This document shows positions 32,793 through 41,848 of a DNA stretch of 64,000 nt, piece after piece (within the stretch, counting starts at the first letter, position 1; every line of letters starts with the position of its first letter). The stretch lies in the NCBI RefSeq assembly GCF_902729445.1, contig NZ_CACVCE010000002.1, positions 62,001-126,000 on the forward strand, given 5' to 3'. The position numbers were made by a program, and so were the translations under genes. A model generated the notes under the pieces. It made no database searches, was not told where the DNA came from, and saw only the letters and a list, made by a program, of their open reading frames with translations. The stretch is from Magnetospirillum sp902729445. Its GTDB lineage: Bacteria > Pseudomonadota > Alphaproteobacteria > Rhodospirillales > Magnetospirillaceae.

Positions 32793-33620
32793 ATGAGCGC
32801 CTTGTTGCGGGCCGCCTGGCTGGACATCACCGAATCCTTGCGGGCGCGCTGGTTCGGGTTCTACGCGCTGGTCTTCGGCGGCATCGTGGTGGTGCTGTTC
32901 GTGTTCGGCCTGACCGAATCGCGCATCCTGGGCTTCACCGGCCTGTCGCGGCTGCTGGTGACCTATATCCAGCTGTGCGTCGCCATATTGCCGATCTTCA
33001 TCCTGATCACCACCGTCCGCTCGGTGGCCGGCGACCGCGAGGCCGGCATCTTCGAATACATGCTGTCGCTGCCGGTGCCGCTGTCGGCCTGGTATTGGGG
33101 CAAGATGGTCGGCCGCTTCAGCGTGGTCTTCCTGCCGGTGTTCCTGGCCATGGTCGGCGCCGCCGCCTGGTCCAGCGTCCAAGAAATCGGCGTGCCTTGG
33201 GACCTGTTCGCCGTCTATACCGCGCTGTTGGTGGCGCTGGCGTGGTCGTTCCTGGGCTTCGGCATGCTGATTTCGGCCCTGGCGCGCTCGTCCGACGTGG
33301 CGCAGACCGGGGCCTTCCTGCTGTGGCTGGTGCTGCTGCTGTTCCTGGACCTGATCTTGCTGGGCGTGATGGTGCGTGATCGCATGCCGCTGGAACTGGT
33401 GGTGTCGCTGGCGCTGGTCAATCCGATGCAATCCTTCCGCACCGCCGCCATCTTGCTGTTCGATCCGCAGATGGTGGTGCTGGGGCCGGCGGCCTATGTG
33501 ATCCTCGATTCGCTGGGGGCCAAGGGCTATCTGGCCTTCGCCCTGGCCTGGCCGGTGGCCTTGGGCACGCTGGCGGCCTGGACCGGTTATCGGGTGTTTC
33601 GCAAGGGCGACCTGCCGTGA
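32793..33620 (+). CDS. nosY: NosY, ABC transporter permease
   Basis: 275 residues with about six membrane helices. 'SVAGDREAGIFEYMLSLPV' and 'LVNPMQSFRTAAILLFDP' are typical of NosY, the membrane domain partner of NosF and NosD. Its stop overlaps the GTG of the following methyltransferase gene (GTGA), so transcription and translation continue into the quinone genes. Confidence 0.93.
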   Translation: MSALLRAAWLDITESLRARWFGFYALVFGGIVVVLFVFGLTESRILGFTGLSRLLVTYIQLCVAILPIFILITTVRSVAGDREAGIFEYMLSLPVPLSAWYWGKMVGRFSVVFLPVFLAMVGAAAWSSVQEIGVPWDLFAVYTALLVALAWSFLGFGMLISALARSSDVAQTGAFLLWLVLLLFLDLILLGVMVRDRMPLELVVSLALVNPMQSFRTAAILLFDPQMVVLGPAAYVILDSLGAKGYLAFALAWPVALGTLAAWTGYRVFRKGDLP

Positions 33621-34339
33621 CCGATCCGCTGTCGGGGACGTTCGGCAAAAGCCAGGTCACGCCCGAACAGCGCGAAGGAAAGATCCGCGCGGTGTTCCAG
33701 GCGGTCGCCGGCCGTTACGACCTGATGAACGACGTCATGAGCATGGGCGTGCACCGCCTGTGGAAGCGGGACATGGCGCGCCGAGCCGCACCCAAGCCCG
33801 GCCAGTTCATCGTTGATCTGGCCGGCGGCACCGGCGACATCGCCCGCCTGATGGCCGCCCCCGACCGGCTGGTGGTGGTGTGCGACCCCAGCGAGGCGAT
33901 GATGGAGGTCGGCCGTGCCCGTTGCCCCGATTCGGTGCGGTTCGCCGAGGGCACCGCCGAGGCGATGCCCTTTCCCGATTCCTCGGTCGATCTGGTGACC
34001 ATCGCCTTCGGGCTTCGCAACACCACCCGGCCCGACCAGGCCCTGGCCGAGATCGTGCGCGTCCTGAAACCCGGCGGACGCGTCCTGTGCCTGGAATTCT
34101 CGCAGGCCTGGGCCTTGATCCGTCCGTTCTACGATGCCTGGTCGTTCCACGTCATTCCCCGCCTGGGGGCGTGGGTGGCGGGCGAGCCGGCGGCCTATGA
34201 ATATCTGGTCGAATCGATCCGCCGTTTCCCCGAGCGCGATGAATTGGCCGACGCCATGCGAACGGCCGGGCTGGTCGAGGTGGGCTGGCGCGATTACACT
34301 TTCGGCATCGCCTGCCTGCACCAAGGGACCAAACCATGA
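33617..34339 (+). CDS. ubiE: demethylmenaquinone/ubiquinone C-methyltransferase
   Basis: 240 residues, GTG start. Class I SAM-dependent fold with 'VDLAGGTGDIARLM', 'GTAEAMPFPDSSVDLVTIAFGLRN' (split across about 115-138) and 'EIVRVLKPGGRVLCLEFSQ', the UbiE/MenG signatures. It methylates demethylmenaquinol to menaquinol and, in dual enzymes, the ubiquinone intermediate. Its overlap with nosY and with menA (ATGA) points to a menaquinone role (menG) in this operon. Whether it also serves ubiquinone cannot be told here. Confidence 0.9.
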   Translation: MTDPLSGTFGKSQVTPEQREGKIRAVFQAVAGRYDLMNDVMSMGVHRLWKRDMARRAAPKPGQFIVDLAGGTGDIARLMAAPDRLVVVCDPSEAMMEVGRARCPDSVRFAEGTAEAMPFPDSSVDLVTIAFGLRNTTRPDQALAEIVRVLKPGGRVLCLEFSQAWALIRPFYDAWSFHVIPRLGAWVAGEPAAYEYLVESIRRFPERDELADAMRTAGLVEVGWRDYTFGIACLHQGTKP

Positions 34340-35277
34340 GGATCGAGGGCGGCCTTACCCATCAGCCGCCGACCGCGCCGCCTCCGGCCAGTCTGGGCGA
34401 CCAGCCGCCGACCGGCTGGCGTTTGTGGCTGGCGGCGATCCGCCCGCGCACCCTGACCATCGCCATCGCCCCGGTCCTGGCCGGCACCGCTTTGGCCTGG
34501 AGCGGCTTTGGCCGCCTTTCGCCATCGGTGCTGGCAGCGACGCTGGCCGGCGCCGTGGCCATCCAGGCCGGCACCAATCTGTGGAACGATCTGGGCGACG
34601 CGCTTCGGGGCGGCGACCAGCCGCTGCGCCAAGGCCCGCCGCGGGTCACCGCCCTGGGCTGGGCAGCGCCCGACCGGGTGCGCCGTGCCGCCATGGCCTG
34701 CTTCGCCCTGGCCGGGCTGATCGGGCTTTATCTGGCCCATGTCGGCGGCTGGCCGATCCTGGCCCTGGGCGTGGCCTCGCTGGCGGCCGGCTGGGCCTAT
34801 TCCGGCGGGCCCAGGCCCATCGCCTATACCGCCCTGGGCGAGGTCTTCGTCGTCGCCTTCTTCGGCCTTGGCGCGGTGGCCGGCACCCACTGGCTGCAGG
34901 CGGGAACGCTGACGCCCGAGGTTCTGGTGGTCGGGCTGGCCCTTGGTCTGCCGGCGGCGGCCGTGCTGATGGCCAACAATTACCGCGACCTGGAAGCCGA
35001 CCGTCTGGTCGGCCGGCGCACCCTGGCGATCCGGCTGGGGATTGACGGCTCGCGGCTGGCCTATGCGCTGATGATGCTGACGCCGTTCCCGCTGATGATG
35101 GCCCCCACCGCGCCCGACGGCGGCTGGGTGTGCCTGGCCGCCGCCCCGCTGGCGATCCGGCTGATCATCGATTTCGCCACCCGGCCGCGCGGGCCGGCCT
35201 TCAACGCCATCCTGGCCGCCACGGCGCGCTTTCAGGTGATGCTGGCGGTGCTGGCCGCCCTGGGGGCGCTGCTATGA
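34336..35277 (+). CDS. menA: 1,4-dihydroxy-2-naphthoate polyprenyltransferase-like (MenA/UbiA family)
   Basis: 313 residues with eight to nine membrane helices. The N-terminal 'WLAAIRPRTLTIAIAPVLAG' and 'GTNLWNDLGDALRGGD', and the second acidic motif 'MANNYRDLEADRLVGRRT', fit MenA rather than UbiA. It attaches the isoprenoid tail to the naphthoate head group of menaquinone. A related prenyltransferase of the futalosine route (MqnP) would look similar. It overlaps ubiE and the next gene by 4 bp each, at the end of the nos operon. Confidence 0.85.
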   Translation: MRIEGGLTHQPPTAPPPASLGDQPPTGWRLWLAAIRPRTLTIAIAPVLAGTALAWSGFGRLSPSVLAATLAGAVAIQAGTNLWNDLGDALRGGDQPLRQGPPRVTALGWAAPDRVRRAAMACFALAGLIGLYLAHVGGWPILALGVASLAAGWAYSGGPRPIAYTALGEVFVVAFFGLGAVAGTHWLQAGTLTPEVLVVGLALGLPAAAVLMANNYRDLEADRLVGRRTLAIRLGIDGSRLAYALMMLTPFPLMMAPTAPDGGWVCLAAAPLAIRLIIDFATRPRGPAFNAILAATARFQVMLAVLAALGALL

Positions 35278-36140
35278 TCGCGGAAGTGTTCCTGCCGGTG
35301 GGGCTGGCCTTCATCATGTTCAGCATGGGCCTGGCCCTGACGTTGGATGATTTCCGGCTGGTGGCCAGCCGTCCCCGCGCCGTGGCCCTGGGTCTGGCCT
35401 GCAAGATGGTGCTGCTGCCGCTGGTGGCGCTGGGAGCCATCGCGATTTTCCGGCCGCGGCCGGAATTCGCCGTCGGCCTGATGATCCTGGCGGCCTGTCC
35501 GGGCGGCATCACCGCCAACCTGCTGACCCATCTGGCCGGAGGTGCGACGGCCCTGGCCGTGACGCTGACCGCCATCACCTCGATCACCGACAATGTGACG
35601 GTGCCGCTGGTGGTCGATTGGGCGCTGACCCACTTCCTGGGGCAGGCCGCCCCGGTGGATTTGCCCATCGCCCGCATGACCGGCGGCCTGTTCGCCGTCG
35701 CCACCTTGCCCTTGCTGGTGGGCATGGCCATCAATCGCTGGGCGCCCCGATTGGCGGGAGCCGTGCGCAACCCGGCCCGCCACGTCGCCACCGCCTTGTT
35801 CGCGCTGATCGTGGTGGGGGCTTTCGCCAGCCAATGGAATGTGATGATGGCCCATGCCGGCGAGATCCTTCCCCCCGCCATCGCCGTCAATGTGGTGGTG
35901 ATGGTCTCGGCCTGGGCGTCGTCGCGCCTTTTGGGCCTGGAGCCCCGCGAAAACATCGCCCTGGTGCTGGAAACCGGCCTGCAGAACGGCGCGCTGGGCA
36001 TCTTCGTCGCCGCGACGTTGCTGGGCAATCAGGCGATGATGGTGCCTTCCATCGTCTATGCGCTGGTGATGAACGTCTCGGCGATTGTGTTCATCGGCGC
36101 GGTGCGGAAAGGCCAGCGGGCGGTCAGGTCCACGGGTTAA
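35274..36140 (+). CDS. bile acid:sodium symporter (BASS) family transporter
   Basis: 288 residues with about nine membrane helices. The start 'LPVGLAFIMFSMGLALTLDDF' (about 6-26), 'LAACPGGITANLLTHLAGG' and the late 'ETGLQNGALGIFVAATLL' are the crossover and core motifs of the BASS/SBF fold. Substrates of bacterial members include organic anions and cofactor precursors; the substrate here is unknown. It is translationally coupled to menA, so a link with menaquinone precursors or anaerobic metabolites is possible. Convergent with the SIR2-repeat gene. Confidence 0.85.
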   Translation: MIAEVFLPVGLAFIMFSMGLALTLDDFRLVASRPRAVALGLACKMVLLPLVALGAIAIFRPRPEFAVGLMILAACPGGITANLLTHLAGGATALAVTLTAITSITDNVTVPLVVDWALTHFLGQAAPVDLPIARMTGGLFAVATLPLLVGMAINRWAPRLAGAVRNPARHVATALFALIVVGAFASQWNVMMAHAGEILPPAIAVNVVVMVSAWASSRLLGLEPRENIALVLETGLQNGALGIFVAATLLGNQAMMVPSIVYALVMNVSAIVFIGAVRKGQRAVRSTG

Positions 36141-36160
36141 GGGTGGCGATTCCCGCGCCG

Positions 36161-39151
36161 TCATATTCGTGGCGCATCCTCATCCCGGGCCTGGTCGCGC
36201 AAAGCCTTGAACCAATCGCAGTCGCGGACGCTGTCCATGTCGGTGTCTTGGTCCAAATGCTGCCTGGTCGGCAGCGTTCCATTGGCCCGCGCTGATTCCA
36301 GCCACCGGCGGCACGCCGCCTGTTCGCTTCGCAAGGCAGCGACACAAGCGAGGTTGTAGTCGCCATCGCCATGTGCAAGTTGATTCAGTCGGAGCAGAAG
36401 CTGTTCCGCCTGCGCCAGTAAATCCATGCGCTCGGGCCCTTCTGTGTTCCCAGCCCGCCCAACCAGCAGGCCGCCCCAGTTTTTCAGCGCTTGGTGATAA
36501 TCCGGCTTTATGGCCAGGGCGGCCTGGTATTTCTCGCCGGCCAGGCGCCATAACTCCCTTTTGCCGTCGGCATCTTCGGTAGCCTGGGCCTGATCGTCCA
36601 GCAGGATGCCCCAGTTGAAAAGCGCTCCGTGATAATCTGGCTTGATGGAAAGGGCGGCCTGCAATTTCTCGCCGGCAAGGCGCCACAATTTCCTTTTGCA
36701 ATCAATGTCTTCGGTGGCCCGGCCCTGCTGGGCCAGCAGGAGGCCCCAGTTGTTCAGCGCCTGGTGAGCATCCGGCTTGATGGCCAGGGCAGCCTGATAC
36801 TTCTCGCCGGCCAGGCGCCACAATTGCCTTTTGCTGTCGGCATCTTCGGTGGCCCGGGCCTGGTCGGCCAACAGGTTGCCCCAGTTGGCCAGTACTTCGT
36901 GATCATCCGGCTTGATGGCCAAGGCGGCCTGGTATTTCTCGCCGGCCAGGCGCCACAATTCCCTTTTGCCGTCGGCATCTTCGGTGGCCCGGGCCTGATC
37001 GGCCAACAGGAGGCCCCAGTTGAAAAGCGCCTGGTGATAATCCGGCTTGATGTCCAAGGCGGCCTGGTATTTCTCGCCGGCCAGGCGCCACAAATCCCTT
37101 TTGCCGTCGGCATCTTCGGTGGCCCGGCCCTGATCGGCCAGCAGGGCGCCCCAGTTGTTTAGCGCCTGGTGATGATCCGGCTTGATGTCCAGGGCGGCCT
37201 GGTATTTCTCGCCGGCCAGGCGCCACAATTGCCATTTGCTGCCAGCATCTTCGGTGGCCTGGGCCTGAACGGCCAGCAGGACGCCCCAATTGAAAAGCGC
37301 TTCGTGCATATCCGGCTTGATGGCCAGGGCGGCCTGGTATTTCTCGCCGGCCAGGCGCCACAATTGCCATTTGCTGTCGGCATCTTCGGAGGTGCTGGCC
37401 TGCAGGTCCAGCAAACTGCCCCAGTTGTAGAGCGCTTCGGGCATATCCGGCTTGATGGCCAGGGCGGCCTGGTATTTCTCGCCGGCCAGGCGCCACAATT
37501 GCCATTTGCTGTCGGCATCTTCGGTAGCCTGGGCCTGATCGGCCAGCAGGAGGCCCCAGTTGGTGAGTGCTTCGTGCTTATCCGGCTTGATAGCCAGGGC
37601 TGCCTGGTATTTCTCGCCGGCCAGGCGCCATAATTCACGTTTGCCGTCGGCATCTTCGGTGGCCCGGGCCTGATCTGCCAGTAGGGCGCCCCAGTTGTTC
37701 AGCGCCTGGTGATAATCCGACTTGATGGCCAGAGCGTCCTGGTATTTCTCGGCGGCCAGGCGCCATAACTGCTTTTTGGTATCCAAATTCTCGGTGGCCC
37801 GGGCCTGAACGGCCAGCAGGGCACCCCAGTTGTTGGCGGTCCATGGTTCCGTCGGGTTCAGCGACCAGGATGCTTCGTATAGTTCACTGGCATGTTTCAG
37901 GAATGCAGCCCGCTCGGTCGGCGACAGTGCGGGATTCTCTTCGACATCCGTCGTCGCGTCATAGGCCTGTTGGAACAGTGCGGTGGCAAGCATCTTGCGG
38001 GCCTCGGGGGTGTCCTCGCTCCGCAATGAATCGGCCAGGGCAACGACACCGTCCCAGTCCTGGGCCATCAGGCGCATCCGGGCCATTTCCACCACCGAGG
38101 AGGGCGAATCCTGCGGCTCGGGTGGGCTGATGTCATCCGGGGTCGGGGGTCCATCCTCGGCCCGGCAGACCCGGTGTCCCTCGATGCAGCCGATGGCCTG
38201 TTCGATCTGCAGCAATGCCTTGTCGGTGTAGACCGGGCGGCCGTCGGTGGGCTCGTCGGGCAGGAAGCCCTTGATGCCGGCCAGGGTAGTCTTCAAATGG
38301 CTGAATGGCCGGTCCAGGAAGGGCGGCGGTGGGCAGCCGACGCCCGTGGCCAGATGTTCGAAAAAGCTGTCGGCGGTGTGGCCGGGCATCCAATGGGCAT
38401 GGCGGCCCCGTGCCGAGGTCAGATTGTCCACCGGCTCGGTGATCGGCTGATCGCGATAGCCGACCCAGTAAAGGCTGCGGTCGAATGCCTTCACCTCTTG
38501 CAATTGGTCCACCACTGGGTCGCAGGCGCCGCTATAGCCGACCACGATCCAGGTGCGCGACCGGTCCTGGCAATGGGTGAACAGCGGCTTCAGTTTAGCC
38601 CGCATGTCTTCCACCTCGTCGCCGTCATGGGCCTGGAAGAAGCCGTCGCTGGTGCCGTGCAGGTGGAAGATGGCGGTGCCGGTGGTGGGGATGCGCTGGG
38701 GATGGAAATCGCGGATGGCCGCCATGTCGTAGACGGCGGGGAACAGGTTGAACAAGGCGCAGGCCTTGACCAGCAACGGGTCGAAATTGGTGGTCAGGAT
38801 GCGATCGACGTAACCCGCGGCGATCAGGCGGGCGATATGGATGTGGGTCCAGTTGATCGAGGCATTGGCGATATAGCCCTCGATCAGGTCGCGGCGATCG
38901 ACCGGGTCCAGCGCCTCCATGCAATTCGGGTAGGTGGCCGGGCCGTCGCGGCTGGCCTTCTCGTAAGCGTCGGGGACGCGCTTCTTGATGTCGGCGACGA
39001 TGCCGTCGGCGGCGGGGATGCCGGCCGTCACCGAACAGCCCGCCCCCAGCACCAGGACGCAGCCGGCGTGGGATTCCTTGTTGCGTTTCAGGCGCTGGAC
39101 GACTTGGGCGATATTATTCTGCGGCACGAATCCATCCCGATGACCAATCAT
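36161..39151 (-). CDS. SIR2-domain protein with tandem 45-residue TPR-like repeats
   Basis: 996 residues. Residues about 25-290 form a SIR2-like NAD-binding domain: 'LVLGAGCSVTAGIP' (Gly36-Ser40), 'RILTTNFDPLL' (120-127), candidate catalytic His165 in 'FHLHGTSDG' and 'IVVGYSGACDP' (202-212). A spacer follows (about 290-440). Ten almost identical 45-residue repeats occupy 441-890 (NWG-x-LLADQARATEDADGK, then LWRLAGEKYQAALAIKPD), and a degenerate unit leads into the C-terminus. SIR2 domains joined to TPR-like arrays occur in antiphage NADases, but housekeeping use is not excluded. It starts 29 bp downstream of hypX on the same strand and may be co-transcribed. The ribosome site is weak. Confidence 0.85.
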   Translation of the reverse strand: MIGHRDGFVPQNNIAQVVQRLKRNKESHAGCVLVLGAGCSVTAGIPAADGIVADIKKRVPDAYEKASRDGPATYPNCMEALDPVDRRDLIEGYIANASINWTHIHIARLIAAGYVDRILTTNFDPLLVKACALFNLFPAVYDMAAIRDFHPQRIPTTGTAIFHLHGTSDGFFQAHDGDEVEDMRAKLKPLFTHCQDRSRTWIVVGYSGACDPVVDQLQEVKAFDRSLYWVGYRDQPITEPVDNLTSARGRHAHWMPGHTADSFFEHLATGVGCPPPPFLDRPFSHLKTTLAGIKGFLPDEPTDGRPVYTDKALLQIEQAIGCIEGHRVCRAEDGPPTPDDISPPEPQDSPSSVVEMARMRLMAQDWDGVVALADSLRSEDTPEARKMLATALFQQAYDATTDVEENPALSPTERAAFLKHASELYEASWSLNPTEPWTANNWGALLAVQARATENLDTKKQLWRLAAEKYQDALAIKSDYHQALNNWGALLADQARATEDADGKRELWRLAGEKYQAALAIKPDKHEALTNWGLLLADQAQATEDADSKWQLWRLAGEKYQAALAIKPDMPEALYNWGSLLDLQASTSEDADSKWQLWRLAGEKYQAALAIKPDMHEALFNWGVLLAVQAQATEDAGSKWQLWRLAGEKYQAALDIKPDHHQALNNWGALLADQGRATEDADGKRDLWRLAGEKYQAALDIKPDYHQALFNWGLLLADQARATEDADGKRELWRLAGEKYQAALAIKPDDHEVLANWGNLLADQARATEDADSKRQLWRLAGEKYQAALAIKPDAHQALNNWGLLLAQQGRATEDIDCKRKLWRLAGEKLQAALSIKPDYHGALFNWGILLDDQAQATEDADGKRELWRLAGEKYQAALAIKPDYHQALKNWGGLLVGRAGNTEGPERMDLLAQAEQLLLRLNQLAHGDGDYNLACVAALRSEQAACRRWLESARANGTLPTRQHLDQDTDMDSVRDCDWFKALRDQARDEDAPRI
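36482..37831 (-). repeat. ten 135-bp in-frame tandem repeats inside the SIR2 gene
   Basis: Ten units of exactly 135 bp encode the 45-residue repeats. Segments such as GGCCTGGTATTTCTCGCCGG recur unchanged at 135-bp spacing. Divergence is concentrated at a few codons (for example after IKPD and at the DADGK/DADSK position). The near-identity at DNA level implies recent expansion or gene conversion. Confidence 0.95.
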
Positions 39152-39180
39152 CGGAATTGTCCCAGCACCATTTCAGCGTG

Positions 39181-40797
39181 TCAACATTTCCCCCGGTGCC
39201 GCGCCAGATAGATCGGTGTCCGCGACTTCGGCACTTTCCGGATGAAATTATACCGCGCCACGTGGTAGCTGGGGTCGAAGCCGTAGAAGTTCAGATTCAT
39301 GCGCGCCAATTCCTCGGCGCGGTAGGTTTCCAGCGGCTTTTCCGCCTCGTCGGCCAGGCGGGCCAGGCCCTTGGCGGCGATGCGGGCGTCGATGTCAGGG
39401 TCGGCGGCCAAAGCGTGGGCGCGGGCCTCGGCCTCGGCGCGGAAGGCGGATGGGCAGGTGCCGAAACATTCGTCGATCAGGCCCAGGCGCAGGGCCTCGG
39501 CCGTTCCCACCGGCAGGCGCGCCTGGGTCACCTGGCGGGCGGATTCCTCGCCGCAGCGTCGGGGCAGCAGATAGGTCCAGTATTCCGAACCGTACAGATT
39601 GCCCATGCCCTTGTAATGGGGGTTCAGCACCACGCCGGATCGCGCCCACACCAGATCGGCGGCCAGGGCCATGAACACGCCGCCGGCGCCGCCATTGCCC
39701 TGCATCGCCGCCACGGTCAGGTGGCTGGTGCAGGTGATCACCGCCCGGCACAGATCGTTCATGGCGTTGATGTTGGCCCAGGATTCATCGGCCGGGCTGG
39801 CGGCCGCCTCGATGGTCGACAGGTGGATGCCGTTCGACCAGAAATCCGGCCCGCCCATCAGGGCGATCACCTTGGTCGGCCGCCTGGTCGCATCATGGAA
39901 CGCCGCTTCCAGCCGGCGGCATTGGTCGGTGCTCATGGCGCCGTTGTGGAATGGGAAGTGCAGGAAGCCGACCGCGCCCTTCTCGTCATACCAGATGTCG
40001 TGATGGCCGGGCATGGCGGGCAGGGTGGCGGCGATCTCGGGCAGCACGCTCGCCGCCGGCAGTTTCAAGCCATTGGCGCCCAGATGGCCGATCCACACCG
40101 CGCCGTCCGTGGTGGCCCGGGCCAATTGGTGGCCGCGCCGGGCGATCCAGCTGCCCGGGGCGCCGTCCAATCCTTCCGACGGGTGGGCGTCGTGCAGGTA
40201 AAGTCCGTCATCCAGCACCCCCGGCGTGCCGTCGGACGCCCTGATCTTGCGCAAGATGGTGGCGCTGTCATCGCGATCCCAGGCGATGGCGCGGTCCTTC
40301 TGGCGCATCTGGGGCTTCCACCACGACCGGCGCGGCAGTTCGGGGACGGGGCTGTGTTCCACCGCGTCCAGCACCGCCGAGACCGCCGCCTCGGTGACCT
40401 CGTTTCGGTAGATCGAGGATTTGGTGGCTTCGCGCATGGTGAAGGTGCGCTGCGCCCAGACGGGGCCGGCATCCATTTCCGACACCGCCTGCAGCACGGT
40501 GACGCCCCAGCTTTGCTCGCCTTCCAGGATGGCCCAGTCCAGCGCCGAGGGGCCGCGATCGCCGATCGGGCCGGGATGGACCACCAGGCAGGTATGGTTT
40601 CGCCAGACGCCCTCGGGGATGGCCCGTTTCAGAAAGGGGGCGATGATCAGATCGGGCCGGGCCAGTGCCACCGCCTGGGTGGTGACGGCATCGTTGACGT
40701 CGAATTCCAGGCTGACCGCGTGGCCGTGATTCGTCAGTTCGACCCACAGGCGCTGGGTCAGTGAATTGAAGGAATGGGCCAGAAGCAGGATGCGCAT
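39181..40797 (-). CDS. hypX: hydrogenase maturation factor HypX/HoxX
   Basis: 538 residues. The N-terminal part (about 1-200) is a formyltransferase-like domain with 'NHTCLVVHPGPIGDRGPSAL'. The C-terminal part (about 260-538) is enoyl-CoA-hydratase-like with 'VIALMGGPDFWSNGIHLSTI' and 'MQGNGGAGGVFMALAADLV'. In studied homologues HypX makes CO from a one-carbon formyl donor for the NiFe active site, allowing maturation in air. It begins 1 bp after hypE and is the last classic maturation gene of the run. Confidence 0.92.
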   Translation of the reverse strand: MRILLLAHSFNSLTQRLWVELTNHGHAVSLEFDVNDAVTTQAVALARPDLIIAPFLKRAIPEGVWRNHTCLVVHPGPIGDRGPSALDWAILEGEQSWGVTVLQAVSEMDAGPVWAQRTFTMREATKSSIYRNEVTEAAVSAVLDAVEHSPVPELPRRSWWKPQMRQKDRAIAWDRDDSATILRKIRASDGTPGVLDDGLYLHDAHPSEGLDGAPGSWIARRGHQLARATTDGAVWIGHLGANGLKLPAASVLPEIAATLPAMPGHHDIWYDEKGAVGFLHFPFHNGAMSTDQCRRLEAAFHDATRRPTKVIALMGGPDFWSNGIHLSTIEAAASPADESWANINAMNDLCRAVITCTSHLTVAAMQGNGGAGGVFMALAADLVWARSGVVLNPHYKGMGNLYGSEYWTYLLPRRCGEESARQVTQARLPVGTAEALRLGLIDECFGTCPSAFRAEAEARAHALAADPDIDARIAAKGLARLADEAEKPLETYRAEELARMNLNFYGFDPSYHVARYNFIRKVPKSRTPIYLARHRGKC

Positions 40798-40798
40798 G

Positions 40799-41848
40799 TC
40801 AGCAGATCCGGGGCAATTGTTCGCCGGCCAGCCAATCGACCACCCGGGTTCCGCCCATGGCGGTCTTCATGCGGACGAAATGGTGGGGGTCGGCCTCGCA
40901 GGTGCCGATGCGGGCGGCATCCGTTCCCAGCGGGTGGGCGCGCATTACCGCCAGCAGCCGGTCGGCATCGGCGGCGTCGCAGATGCAGATCAGCTTGCCC
41001 TCGTTGGCGACGTAAAGCGGGTCCAGGCCCAGAAGCTCGCAGGCGCCGCGCACCGCGTCCTTGACCGGCACGGCGCGTTCATCGATGACCATGCCGGTGG
41101 CCGACTGGGCGGCGATCTCGTTCAAGGTGGCGGCCAGGCCGCCGCGGGTCGGGTCGCGCAACACCCGGATGCCGGGGCAGTCGGCGACCATGGCGGCGAC
41201 CAGGGTGTGGAGCGCCGCCGAATCCGACAAGATGGCGCTTTCGAACCCTAGGGATTCGCGCTGGCTCATCACCGCGACGCCGTGGTCGCCCATGGTGCCC
41301 GAGATCAGGATGGCGTCGCCAGGGCGGGCGCGGTCGCCGGAAATCCGAACGCCCGGCGGCACGAAGCCGATGCCGGCGGTGGTGATGAACAGGCCGTCGC
41401 CCTTGCCCTTTTCCACCACCTTGGTATCGCCGGTGACCACCGGCACGCCGGCGGCCTTGGACGCGGCGGCCATGCTGTCGACGATGCGCTTCAAGTCGGC
41501 CAGCGGGAAGCCTTCCTCGATGATGAAGCCGGCCGACAGCGAATGCGGCACGGCGCCGGCCATGGCGACGTCGTTGACGGTCCCGTGCACCGCCAGGCTG
41601 CCGATGTCGCCGCCGGGGAAGAAGAGCGGGCTGATGACATAGCCGTCGGTGCTCATCACCATGCGGCCCTGGGGCACGTCGAATTCGGCCTGGTCGTTGC
41701 CCTGGTTCAAGGCCTCGTTGTCGAAGGCGGCGACGAACATTTCATCGACCAGTTGGGCCATGGCGCGGCCACCGCCGCCATGGGTCAGATCGACGCGGCC
41801 CGAGGCAATGTCCAGCGGGCGGGGATGGGTACGGCGGGGCAGGGTCAT
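40799..41848 (-). CDS. hypE: hydrogenase maturation protein HypE
   Basis: 349 residues. It dehydrates a thiocarboxamide on its C-terminal cysteine to thiocyanate and donates CN to the HypC-HypD iron centre. The required C-terminal 'LPRIC' is present. The ATP-grasp-like PurM fold shows 'VMSTDGYVISPLFFPGGDIG' near residue 60 and 'GDTKVVEKGKGDGLF'. Start at 41848 overlaps the hypD stop by 4 bp. Confidence 0.96.
   Translation of the reverse strand: MTLPRRTHPRPLDIASGRVDLTHGGGGRAMAQLVDEMFVAAFDNEALNQGNDQAEFDVPQGRMVMSTDGYVISPLFFPGGDIGSLAVHGTVNDVAMAGAVPHSLSAGFIIEEGFPLADLKRIVDSMAAASKAAGVPVVTGDTKVVEKGKGDGLFITTAGIGFVPPGVRISGDRARPGDAILISGTMGDHGVAVMSQRESLGFESAILSDSAALHTLVAAMVADCPGIRVLRDPTRGGLAATLNEIAAQSATGMVIDERAVPVKDAVRGACELLGLDPLYVANEGKLICICDAADADRLLAVMRAHPLGTDAARIGTCEADPHHFVRMKTAMGGTRVVDWLAGEQLPRIC

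Noticed and set aside
36482..37831. Regular tandem repeats considered as a CRISPR array
   Set aside because: The period is 135 bp with no unique spacers, and the repeat is in frame within one gene.
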